Source: Mucilaginibacter sp. PPCGB 2223
Lineage (GTDB): Bacteria; Bacteroidota; Bacteroidia; Sphingobacteriales; Sphingobacteriaceae
Reading direction: 5' to 3'
Length of the DNA: 64,000 bases
Assembly (NCBI RefSeq): GCF_001705515.1
Contig: NZ_MDJS01000001.1
Span: 682,001 to 746,000, forward strand
Below the pieces are notes generated by a model. It saw nothing but the letters and a program-made list of their open reading frames with translations, did no database searches and was not told the DNA's origin. Made by a program: the position numbers and the translations under genes. Of this stretch, positions 55,890-63,487 are shown piece by piece. Position 1 is the stretch's first letter; each line of letters starts with the position of its first letter.

Positions 55890-56690
55890 TTACGTTTTAC
55901 ATTTGCTGCGGCGGTAAAGCAATACGCAAATACCCGCAAGGGCAGCGGTTATTAAAGTGATGCCAATAATCACAAAGCTTTTGCGGTCAGCATCCTCTTC
56001 GTCTAACGTGGTGCTGAAATGGTGTAAACTATCCGTACGAGTATTTTGTGTTAGTACTGTGGCATTTTTTTGCCCGGCTATCGCCCTTGCAACAGAATCA
56101 TTTAGGTATTTGATACGATTGAACGCACCGGCAGCCTTTTGTGCATCGCCCTCTTGTGTATAATACTTCACCAGGGCCTTTTGCACTTCTATTTGTTCAT
56201 CTATTTTAGATTGTGTTTTAGCCAGAGAGAGCGCCTCATCCAGGTCACGCTTCGCCAGGGTGAAATCTTTAATATCCTGCTTTACCGATGCCAATGCGAG
56301 CAGCGATGAAATAATATTCAGCGTGTCGTGCTTCTCTCTTGAAATTTCGTTCGACTGCAGGATGAACCATTTTGCCTGTGTAAATTTCTTTTGGAGGTGA
56401 TAAACCAAACCCAGGTGGTCGAAGGTTTCGCGCAACCCTACGCTATCCCTGAATTTTGAATAAATATGCAGGCCCGCCATGATATGATCGATGGCTTTGC
56501 CCAGGTCATTAAAAGAGGCGCCGGGCTGTGCAAGCTTCAGTGCCAGGTCATTTAACGAGTCGGCCTTAACGGTCTGACTTTTAATAAAGGCCGTTCGTGC
56601 CAGTTGAGCGCTATCCGTATTAGTTTGAGCTGAACTTACCGGGCAGGTAAAGAAAAATAAAATCGATAAGCAGGGTAGGAGTTTAACCAT
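55890..56690 (-). CDS. TPR membrane protein with short cytoplasmic tail
   Basis: The 266-residue protein has a signal peptide (MVKLLPCLSILFFFTCPVSSAQ), about 190 residues of TPR-like helices and a membrane helix near 241-259. It then ends after a 7-residue basic tail (RRSKCKT). This is the sensor half of a TPR-type histidine kinase without any kinase part. Its stop abuts the stop of the SRPBCC gene. Confidence 0.72.
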   Translation of the reverse strand: MVKLLPCLSILFFFTCPVSSAQTNTDSAQLARTAFIKSQTVKADSLNDLALKLAQPGASFNDLGKAIDHIMAGLHIYSKFRDSVGLRETFDHLGLVYHLQKKFTQAKWFILQSNEISREKHDTLNIISSLLALASVKQDIKDFTLAKRDLDEALSLAKTQSKIDEQIEVQKALVKYYTQEGDAQKAAGAFNRIKYLNDSVARAIAGQKNATVLTQNTRTDSLHHFSTTLDEEDADRKSFVIIGITLITAALAGICVLLYRRSKCKT

Positions 56691-56809
56691 TCAGAGTTAG
56701 TTGTATCGATCTAATATAGGCATTTATAAGCGAGGTTCGTGTGTTTCGGTCAATTAAGGAAAGGGCCAAGTCTAAAGATTGAAATAAAATTTGCGAAGTT
56801 CAGTTTTAT

Positions 56810-56827
56810 TATCGTATATTTACGATA
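56810..56827. promoter_or_regulatory. ArsR operator (perfect palindrome) over promoter
   Basis: TATCGTA (56810-56816), a 4-base spacer, then TACGATA (56821-56827) form a perfect inverted repeat. TATATTTA at 56815-56822, similar to TAnnTTTG, lies inside it, and TTTG at 56790-56793 is 21 bp upstream, as expected for -33/-7 elements. A repressor bound here would block the promoter. The arsR start is 14 bp downstream. Confidence 0.75.
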
Positions 56828-56841
56828 TATAATTTAAGGTA

Positions 56842-57180
56842 ATGGCGGTCAATAAAAAAACGGAGTTCACAGAGCTTGATCAGAAGCTTGCCGATATGTC
56901 GAAAGCCATGTCGCACCCGGCCAGGATAGCTATTTTAAGGGTACTGGCCGAGCGTAACACCTGTATTTGCGGCGAAATTGTAGAAGTAATGCCATTGGCA
57001 CAGGCCACCGTATCGCAGCATTTAAAAGAGTTGATGGGGGCGGGGCTGATTAAAGGAACCATAGATGGTAAAAAGTCATGCTATTGTATCAACTGGGAAG
57101 CCTTTAAAGAATTCAATTCGGATTTTAATACCCTTTTCGGCGATTTGCAGACCGCATCGTCAAACCAAAGTTGTTGTTAA
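56842..57180 (+). CDS. arsR: ArsR-family repressor
   Basis: The 112-residue winged-helix protein has AKAMSHPARIAILRVLAERNTCICGEIV, with Cys41 and Cys43 at the position of the classic arsenite-binding helix. The recognition helix is AQATVSQHLKELMGAGLI. A C-terminal SNQSCC could contribute a further ligand (Cys111, Cys112). It leads the arsenic operon and probably autoregulates through the palindrome upstream. Confidence 0.92.
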   Translation: MAVNKKTEFTELDQKLADMSKAMSHPARIAILRVLAERNTCICGEIVEVMPLAQATVSQHLKELMGAGLIKGTIDGKKSCYCINWEAFKEFNSDFNTLFGDLQTASSNQSCC

Positions 57181-57195
57181 TTTAAATTTATAGCT

Positions 57196-57768
57196 ATGAA
57201 TAACGCAGTGGCCACGAACTGGCAATCCTTTAAAAATGAGTTATTGCTGCATACTGATAAACACCTGCAGTTTAAATATGCCGAAGATAAATTGGTAGAC
57301 CCTTCTTACCATATTACCGAAATTAAACAAGCGCCCATCATATCAGTAGATTGCGGCGGCAAACTCAATACCTGGACCGAAGTTATTGTTCAACTATGGG
57401 AGCCGGCTTCCAAAAGTGCCGAAAACCCGATGAAAGTGAGCAAGGCCTTGTCTATTATCCGGGTGGTGGAAGAGGCCATGAGTATTAATCCGATGGCGAC
57501 TGTGAAAATCGAGTTCGGCAATCCGGGATTTGATACGCGGCAGATGTACCCCAATAACCTATCAGTCGATGGAAATAGCCTGATTGTTGACTTAATACCC
57601 GATAAAACGCAATGCAAAGCCATTGAAAGAGGCGGCTCCTGCGGTACTGCCTCAGCCGAAAACGAAGCCTGTTGCGCGCCAGCAAAGACGGCGCTAAAAC
57701 CCAAAGTTGAAATGAAGAACCTGGCCGCTGCATCTGCCTGTTGCGAACCTGGTGGCGGTTGTTGTTAA
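57196..57768 (+). CDS. DUF6428-like protein with Cys-rich tail
   Basis: The 190-residue protein carries a core of about 137 residues that reads like DUF6428 (DPSYHITEIKQAPIISVDCGG, IVQLWEPASKSAENPMKVSKAL). A C-terminal tail (140-190) has eight cysteines (140, 149, 159, 160, 182, 183, 189, 190), with CC pairs and GGGCC at the end. The Cys pairs suggest metal or arsenite binding (inference). It lies 15 bp after arsR and 3 bp before the arsN2-like gene. Confidence 0.8.
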   Translation: MNNAVATNWQSFKNELLLHTDKHLQFKYAEDKLVDPSYHITEIKQAPIISVDCGGKLNTWTEVIVQLWEPASKSAENPMKVSKALSIIRVVEEAMSINPMATVKIEFGNPGFDTRQMYPNNLSVDGNSLIVDLIPDKTQCKAIERGGSCGTASAENEACCAPAKTALKPKVEMKNLAAASACCEPGGGCC

Positions 57769-57771
57769 TTG

Positions 57772-58206
57772 ATGAATATGCAGATTGAAAGGGCAACGCC
57801 CTACAGAAACGAGATAATTGCATTGTTGCAGGCCGAAGGTTTGCCCTTTGCAGATTTACCCGAAGACCTCGGCAACTTCGTGGTGATTTTGGATGACCGC
57901 CGGGTAATTGGTTCTGCGGGTTTGGAGATTTATGGCAGTTATGGGTTGCTGCGTTCGTTAGCCGTGAGCAAATCCTTTCGTAATAATGGGATAGGTAATC
58001 AATTGCTTAATGAAGTTGAAACATCGGCAGGGGTGAGGGGCCTTGCAGCCATCTATCTGCTCACCGAAACCGCGCCCGCATACTTTAAACAAAAAGGTTA
58101 CAAACAAATAGAAAGAGCGGCTATCCCTGTAGCAGTACAGCGGTCGTCTGAGTTTAGCCACGTCTGCCCGGTTTCGGCAATAGCCATGAAAAAGGATCTT
58201 AAATAA
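57772..58206 (+). CDS. ArsN2-like GNAT acetyltransferase
   Basis: The 144-residue GNAT-fold protein has the acetyl-CoA loop VSKSFRNNGIGNQLLNEVE and a late LTETAPAYFKQKGYKQI. It matches the arsenic-associated N-acetyltransferase family (arsN2) in length and operon position. Substrate unknown; related ArsN1 proteins acetylate phosphinothricin-type amino acids. The TTG at 57769 precedes the ATG at 57772, which is used. Confidence 0.82.
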   Translation: MNMQIERATPYRNEIIALLQAEGLPFADLPEDLGNFVVILDDRRVIGSAGLEIYGSYGLLRSLAVSKSFRNNGIGNQLLNEVETSAGVRGLAAIYLLTETAPAYFKQKGYKQIERAAIPVAVQRSSEFSHVCPVSAIAMKKDLK

Positions 58207-58209
58207 ATT

Positions 58210-58626
58210 ATGAAACGAATATTAGTACTATGCACCGGCAATAGCTGCCGTAGCCAGATAGCCCATGGTTATTTACAACATTTTGCAGGCGATAGAGCCG
58301 AAGTTTACAGCGCAGGGATTGAAACGCACGGCGTTAACCCCAAAGCCATACAGGTAATGGCCGAAGACCATATTGATATCTCCAAACACACTTCAAACAA
58401 CGTCGACGAATACACCGATATTCCGTTTGATTATGTGATTACTGTTTGCGATAATGCCAAAGAGAATTGCCCGTATTTCCCAACTACTGCCGAGCGTTTT
58501 CATTTCAATTTTCCTGATCCCGCTAAGGCGAAGGGTACAAACGACGAAATCATGAACGAGTTCAGGCGGGTTAGAGAGATGATCAAAACTTACTCGTTTG
58601 ACTTTGTGCAGGCTCATTTAAAATGA
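58210..58626 (+). CDS. arsC: Arsenate reductase (low-MW phosphatase type)
   Basis: The 138-residue protein has the CX5R loop CTGNSCR (Cys8, Arg14) and the redox pair Cys80 and Cys87 (VCDNAKENCP). This is the thioredoxin-coupled ArsC mechanism, reducing arsenate to arsenite. Its stop overlaps the start of the channel gene by 4 bp, so the two are translationally coupled. Confidence 0.94.
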   Translation: MKRILVLCTGNSCRSQIAHGYLQHFAGDRAEVYSAGIETHGVNPKAIQVMAEDHIDISKHTSNNVDEYTDIPFDYVITVCDNAKENCPYFPTTAERFHFNFPDPAKAKGTNDEIMNEFRRVREMIKTYSFDFVQAHLK

Positions 58627-59279
58627 GAAACTACCTGTATGAGACTATAGGTACATTCGCGCTGGTGCTTTTCGGGACCGGCGCGATTATTGCCGGGCAG
58701 CAATTCGATGGCGTTGTTACTCATACCGGTGTTTCAATAACATGGGGTGTAATAGTAGCTGTCATGATCTATATATTCGGTAGCAAGTCGGGCGCACACA
58801 TTAATCCTGCGGTAAGTATTGCCTTTACGGTGGCAGGGCATTTCAGTATAAAAAAACTTCCTGCGTATATTATCAGCCAGTTAACCGGCGCGTTGCTTGC
58901 CAGCGTGTTGCTTAAACTCCTATTCCCGGCAAACCAATTGCTGGGAGCAACTATGCCATCGGGTACAGAGATACAGTCCTTTTTATTCGAGCTTTTGCTT
59001 ACTTTTTTACTGATGTTTGCCGTGTTACTTTTTGCTCATGGCAGTAAAGAAACAGGAAGATTTGCGGGTTTGGGCATAGGAACTGTGGTTGGGCTGGAGG
59101 CTTTTTTTGCCGGGCCGGTATGCGGGGCATCTATGAATCCTGCCCGCTCCATCGCACCGGCAATTGTATCAGGCCATACCGAACATCTATGGATCTATGT
59201 TGTGGCTACAATTGCAGGCGCATGTTTAGCGATACCGGCATTTAACCTGATTCGGATAAGATCGGTGAAATCAATCTAA
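58623..59279 (+). CDS. Aquaporin/glyceroporin-family channel in ars operon
   Basis: The 218-residue membrane protein of the MIP family has six predicted helices and both NPA boxes (HINPAVS at 60-65; MNPARS at 171-176, with the selectivity-filter Arg175). It overlaps arsC by 4 bp. No ArsB or Acr3 pump gene is present. In Sinorhizobium meliloti an aquaglyceroporin (AqpS) in an ars operon lets arsenite leave the cell after ArsC reduces arsenate. The same role is inferred here. Confidence 0.88.
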   Translation: MRNYLYETIGTFALVLFGTGAIIAGQQFDGVVTHTGVSITWGVIVAVMIYIFGSKSGAHINPAVSIAFTVAGHFSIKKLPAYIISQLTGALLASVLLKLLFPANQLLGATMPSGTEIQSFLFELLLTFLLMFAVLLFAHGSKETGRFAGLGIGTVVGLEAFFAGPVCGASMNPARSIAPAIVSGHTEHLWIYVVATIAGACLAIPAFNLIRIRSVKSI

Positions 59280-59296
59280 AATCGGTGCAATGCGGG

Positions 59297-59794
59297 TTAC
59301 TTAATCTTGATACCCTTATATTCTTCGGCTTCCTGGTAATCCTTTCGCAGCGGGTAACCTTCCCAGTCATCGGGCAATAAAATACGGCGCAGGTCGGGAT
59401 GATTTTCAAAAAAGATGCCCACCATATCAAAAGCTTCACGCTCATGCCAATCGGCAGTTTTCCATACTGCCGATACACTTGGAAAGGAAGGTAGATTATC
59501 TAAGGCCCGGTCGTTTGGGATACTTACTTTTAAAACCAGCTGTGTATTGTATGGAATAGATGAAAGATGGTAAACCACACCGAAGCGATTTTCGGTAATA
59601 CCGTAATCCACCCCGCTAAGGCAAGATAAAAAGTCGAAATAAGTTCCGGGGTTATCCCGCAGTTCCAGGCAAACGTCGGCTATGCGATCGGGTTTAATCA
59701 ATAAAGCTTTTTGTAAGCCTGTTGTTTCTTCGCCCAAAACAACGCCCTCACCAAATTTACCGGTCAATAAAGTTTTGATGTCTTCAAACGTCAT
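59297..59794 (-). CDS. nuoC: NADH-quinone oxidoreductase subunit C
   Basis: NuoC is a 30-kDa-type hydrophilic subunit of complex I. The 165-residue protein contains the signature WHEREAFDMVGIFFENHPDL, then RRILLPDDWEGYPLRKDY. No other nuo gene lies next to it; the upstream neighbour is pdxH, with overlapping stop and start (TCATG), and downstream lies the convergent arsenic operon. Confidence 0.92.
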   Translation of the reverse strand: MTFEDIKTLLTGKFGEGVVLGEETTGLQKALLIKPDRIADVCLELRDNPGTYFDFLSCLSGVDYGITENRFGVVYHLSSIPYNTQLVLKVSIPNDRALDNLPSFPSVSAVWKTADWHEREAFDMVGIFFENHPDLRRILLPDDWEGYPLRKDYQEAEEYKGIKIK

Positions 59795-60438
59795 GGCGCA
59801 AGTCTAACAATCTTCCAGTTGGTTTTATCTGCCTTTTTGTATACGATCCGGTCGTGTAAACGGCTTGGGCGACCTTGCCAGAATTCGATCAGCGTAGGTT
59901 TAACAACATAGCCGCCCCAGTGTGCCGGTTTAGGTACATCTTCGTCAGCATATACCTTTTCCAGGTCGGCCCATTTTTTCTCTAAGATGTCGCGGCCTTC
60001 AATTTCCTGGCTCTGCGGCGAAACTACCGCGCCAACCTGGCTGCCTTTCGGCCGGGTATAAAAATATTTTTCCGACTCTTCGCGGCTCACTTTTTCGACC
60101 GTACCTTCAATGCGCACCTGCCGCTCGAGCGAAGGCCAGAAAAACAACAACGTAGCTAATGGGTTTTTTGCCATCTCCCTGCCTTTGCGGCTCAGATAGT
60201 TGGTATAAAACACAAAGCCGCGTTCATCAAAACCTTTAAGCAATACAATACGCGCCGAAGGGCGTCCGTCGGTGGTGGCGGTAGCAAGCGTCATAGCATT
60301 TGCTTCTTCGGCATTTGTTTCGAGCGCCTGCTTAAACCATTTTTCAAATTGTTTTATAGGGTTTTTCGTTACCTCTTTTTCTGATAGGGTAGATGCACTG
60401 TACTCTTCGCGCAGGTTTTGAATTGTTGTCTGATCCAT
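59791..60438 (-). CDS. pdxH: Pyridoxamine 5'-phosphate oxidase
   Basis: PdxH converts pyridoxine/pyridoxamine 5'-phosphate to PLP using FMN. The 215-residue protein has AMTLATATTDGRPSARIVLLKG, the FMN-binding GFVFYTNYLSRKG and the C-terminal FWQGRPSRLHDRIVYKK. Length is normal. It overlaps nuoC by 4 bp. Confidence 0.95.
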   Translation of the reverse strand: MDQTTIQNLREEYSASTLSEKEVTKNPIKQFEKWFKQALETNAEEANAMTLATATTDGRPSARIVLLKGFDERGFVFYTNYLSRKGREMAKNPLATLLFFWPSLERQVRIEGTVEKVSREESEKYFYTRPKGSQVGAVVSPQSQEIEGRDILEKKWADLEKVYADEDVPKPAHWGGYVVKPTLIEFWQGRPSRLHDRIVYKKADKTNWKIVRLAP

Positions 60439-60566
60439 TTGCCGTCAAAGGTACAAATACAAGGCGTTAAATTTTAATGTTAAATTTTTGAATAAAAATT
60501 TCAATTTATGTTAAACCGAACATATTTTTGACAACGGTGTTAACGTTATATACGTAAAGCAGATAG

Positions 60567-61130
60567 ATGTTAAGTACAATTACCCCGGCTGCAGGCAGAC
60601 TATTGATATCGGAGCCATTTATGATGGATCCGAATTTCAAACGATCTGTGATCTTATTAACCGAGTATTCGGAAGTAGGAGCGATGGGTTTTGTGCTTAA
60701 TCAACTCAGCGAATATGTACTGAGCGACATTATGCCTGATGTTGCTTATGCCGAGATCCCGCTATATAAAGGCGGCCCCGTAGGCAACAATACCCTGCAC
60801 TTCATACACCGTTGCCCCGAAAAAATTGAGGACGGTATCGAGATCACCAATGGTATTTACTGGGGAGGCGATTTTGAGATGGTTAAAGGTCTGATCAATA
60901 ATTATCAGTTAACCGACGCCGACATTCGCTTTTTTATCGGTTACTCAGGCTGGACCGAAGGCCAGTTGGATGACGAGTTACAGGAAGATACCTGGATGGT
61001 GACCGATAAATTCAGCCCCGACCTGTTGTTCAGCCATAACGAGGACACGCTCTGGAAAGAAACCGTGGTTAGCCTCGGCCAGCGTTACGCGCATATCGCC
61101 AATTTTCCTGAGAATCCTACCTTAAATTAG
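60567..61130 (+). CDS. YqgE/AlgH family protein
   Basis: The 187-residue protein has the family signatures GRLLISEPFMMDPNFKRSVI, GAMGFVLNQ, YKGGPVGNNTLHFIH and GYSGWTEGQLDDEL. The function is unknown. TATTTTTG at 60523-60530 fits the -7 consensus upstream. Confidence 0.92.
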   Translation: MLSTITPAAGRLLISEPFMMDPNFKRSVILLTEYSEVGAMGFVLNQLSEYVLSDIMPDVAYAEIPLYKGGPVGNNTLHFIHRCPEKIEDGIEITNGIYWGGDFEMVKGLINNYQLTDADIRFFIGYSGWTEGQLDDELQEDTWMVTDKFSPDLLFSHNEDTLWKETVVSLGQRYAHIANFPENPTLN

Positions 61131-61229
61131 TTTATTGGTCATTAGTTTTTAGTCTTATCGATCCGGGTTTTATTGATCATAATTTTGTTTTGCTTACTTT
61201 GCATCCGCAATGCAAGTACTAATAAACTA

Positions 61230-61994
61230 ATGAACCAAAACATCAACCATTCTGTTTGTGCCTGGTGTTATCCGGATATGAGCCTCGATGAGCTTTGCAT
61301 TGCAGCCAGGCAGATCGGCATAACGGGTATCGACCTGGTTGGCCCCGAAGGCTGGCCCATATTAAAAAAGCATGACCTTTATTCGCCAATGTGCAATGGC
61401 GCCGAGATCAGTTTAACCGAAGGGTTTAACGACCGGCAATATCACGCGCAGCTTTTCGATAACTATGTCAGAATGATACCGCTTGTGGCGGCGGCAGGCT
61501 ACACCAACCTGATTTGTTTTAGTGGTAATTGTAATGGCATAGATGCAGAAACTGGCCTGCGCAATTGTGTTGAAGGAATAAAGCCATTGTTGCAGGTAGC
61601 CAAAGAGCACAAAGTGGTTTTGGTAATGGAGCTGCTTAACGCGAAGACAGACCATCCCGATTATCAGTGCAATAAAACTCCCTGGGGCGTTGAACTGGCA
61701 AAGCGCCTCGCATCCGATAACTTTAAACTACTGTATGATATTTACCATATGCAGATAGAGGAAGGCGACATCATCCGCACCATCCTTGAAAACCATCAGT
61801 ATATTGCTCATTACCATACCGGCGGTGTGCCCGGCCGTAACGAAATTGATGAAACCCAGGAATTAAACTATCCTGCGATAATGAGGGCTATAAAAAATAC
61901 AGGGTTTAAAGGTTTTGTCGCGCAGGAGTTTATTCCAACACAAGCAAATAAAATAGCATCGTTGGCAAAGGCAGTTCAAATTTGCGATATATAA
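61230..61994 (+). CDS. Hydroxypyruvate isomerase-like TIM-barrel protein
   Basis: The 254-residue protein is an AP-endonuclease-2-type (xylose isomerase-like) barrel: GITGIDLVGPEGW, LVMELLNAKTDHP, YDIYHMQIEEGDI, HYHTGGVPGRNEID, GFKGFVAQEF. These glutamate, aspartate and histidine positions match metal ligands of the Hyi family. A longer frame begins at 61173, but MNQNINHSVCAWCYP at 61230 fits the family start. Confidence 0.87.
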   Translation: MNQNINHSVCAWCYPDMSLDELCIAARQIGITGIDLVGPEGWPILKKHDLYSPMCNGAEISLTEGFNDRQYHAQLFDNYVRMIPLVAAAGYTNLICFSGNCNGIDAETGLRNCVEGIKPLLQVAKEHKVVLVMELLNAKTDHPDYQCNKTPWGVELAKRLASDNFKLLYDIYHMQIEEGDIIRTILENHQYIAHYHTGGVPGRNEIDETQELNYPAIMRAIKNTGFKGFVAQEFIPTQANKIASLAKAVQICDI

Positions 61995-62006
61995 CATCCA
62001 TTCAAT

Positions 62007-62591
62007 ATGAAATCTATCTGTGTATTCTGCGGGGCCAATTATAATGGCGACCCAAACCTCAAACAAGCCATCGGGCTTTTAGCTGATGTAATGGTAAACC
62101 GTGATGTAACACTTGTTTTTGGCGGCGGCAAAGTGGGAGTAATGGGACTAATGGCCGATGCCGTGCTGGACCGCGGCGGCAAAGCGATCGGAGTTATCCC
62201 AACGTTTTTAATGGATAAAGAGGTTGGCCACACGGGCTTGACACAAATGCATATTGTTGATAACATGCATCAGCGCAAGCAACTGATGAGCGATCTGAGC
62301 GATGGGATTATTACCCTTCCGGGAGGATTTGGCACGCTCGAAGAATTTTTTGAAGTGTTAACCTGGTTACAGCTTGGACTCCATAAAAAGCCAATTGGCA
62401 TATTAAATGTTAACGGCTTTTACGACTTTTTACTGAAGCAGATGGATGTGATGGTTGAACAGCGCTTTTTAAAACCGGCTAACCGCGAACTGGTACTCAC
62501 TTCAACCGACCCGATAGAACTGGTCGACCTGATGTCGAAATTTGATGCTAACCCCGACGATGTCTGGTTTAAAGAGCGCAACCTGATCTGA
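62007..62591 (+). CDS. LOG family protein (cytokinin riboside phosphorylase-like)
   Basis: The 194-residue protein contains VFCGANYNGDP, VFGGGKVGVMG and the diagnostic PGGFGTLEEFFE motif, with MHQRK before it. Family members hydrolyse nucleoside monophosphates. It shares one base with the next start. Confidence 0.93.
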   Translation: MKSICVFCGANYNGDPNLKQAIGLLADVMVNRDVTLVFGGGKVGVMGLMADAVLDRGGKAIGVIPTFLMDKEVGHTGLTQMHIVDNMHQRKQLMSDLSDGIITLPGGFGTLEEFFEVLTWLQLGLHKKPIGILNVNGFYDFLLKQMDVMVEQRFLKPANRELVLTSTDPIELVDLMSKFDANPDDVWFKERNLI

Positions 62592-63487
62592 TGGTAAATT
62601 TTATACTCATAGCGATATGTATTATCGCGGGGATGCTTTTCCGTGCGTCAAAAACCTTACCGGCGGATGCGCACCGGGGTATCAACGCCTGGATCATTTA
62701 CCTGGCCCTTCCCGCAGTATCGTTTAAATATCTGCCGCATATTGTTTGGTCGCGCGAATTGCTCGCGCCGATTTTAGCACCTGTTATTGTATGGCTCGGC
62801 GGCTGGCTACTGGTGACCATCTATACCAAACTTAAACCTGCCGATCAGCCAACCAAAGGTAGTTTGCGCCTGATGAGTGGTTTGGCCAATACCTCGTTCG
62901 TGGGCTTCCCGCTTATTGCGGCCTATCTTGGCGAAAAATACATCAGCATCGCCATTATCTGCGATCAGATAACGTTTCTGTTGTTATCTACTGCAGGTGT
63001 AGTTGTGGCTATTAACGCTTCAAAAAAGTCGGCACTGTCGGCCGGAATTGTGCTTAAACGGGTATTGCGTTTTCCTCCGTTTTTGGGATGTGTCGGCGCC
63101 TTGGTATTGCCGCATTTTATCGATATCTCTGTTGTCGATCCGTTATTTGATAAGCTTGCGACAACAGTTGCACCGTTAGCTTTATTTTCAATAGGACTGC
63201 AATTACAATTTAAAGGCTGGTTAAGCGAGTTTAAAAATATCTCAGTTACGCTTGCCTATAAACTCATATTAGCGCCCGCTTTGGTATTTGGCCTGTTTTT
63301 TTGCCTTGGATTTAAAGGCGTTACACCTCAAGTTGCCATTATGGAAGCTGCTATGCCCACGCTTTTAACTGCGGGTGTTGTTGCCGACGAATATGATTTG
63401 AACCCCAAATTATCTAACCTTATTATCGGTATTGGTATTATCCTGTCGTTGTTGACGACTGCCGGGTGGTATTATATCACCAGGTAG
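62591..63487 (+). CDS. AEC-family (auxin-efflux carrier type) transporter
   Basis: The 298-residue membrane protein has about ten predicted helices and a Gly-rich break (NTSFVGFPLIAAYLGEK) typical of AEC/PIN-type transporters. The substrate is unknown; many bacterial members move small organic acids. It overlaps the LOG gene by one base. Confidence 0.88.
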   Translation: MVNFILIAICIIAGMLFRASKTLPADAHRGINAWIIYLALPAVSFKYLPHIVWSRELLAPILAPVIVWLGGWLLVTIYTKLKPADQPTKGSLRLMSGLANTSFVGFPLIAAYLGEKYISIAIICDQITFLLLSTAGVVVAINASKKSALSAGIVLKRVLRFPPFLGCVGALVLPHFIDISVVDPLFDKLATTVAPLALFSIGLQLQFKGWLSEFKNISVTLAYKLILAPALVFGLFFCLGFKGVTPQVAIMEAAMPTLLTAGVVADEYDLNPKLSNLIIGIGIILSLLTTAGWYYITR

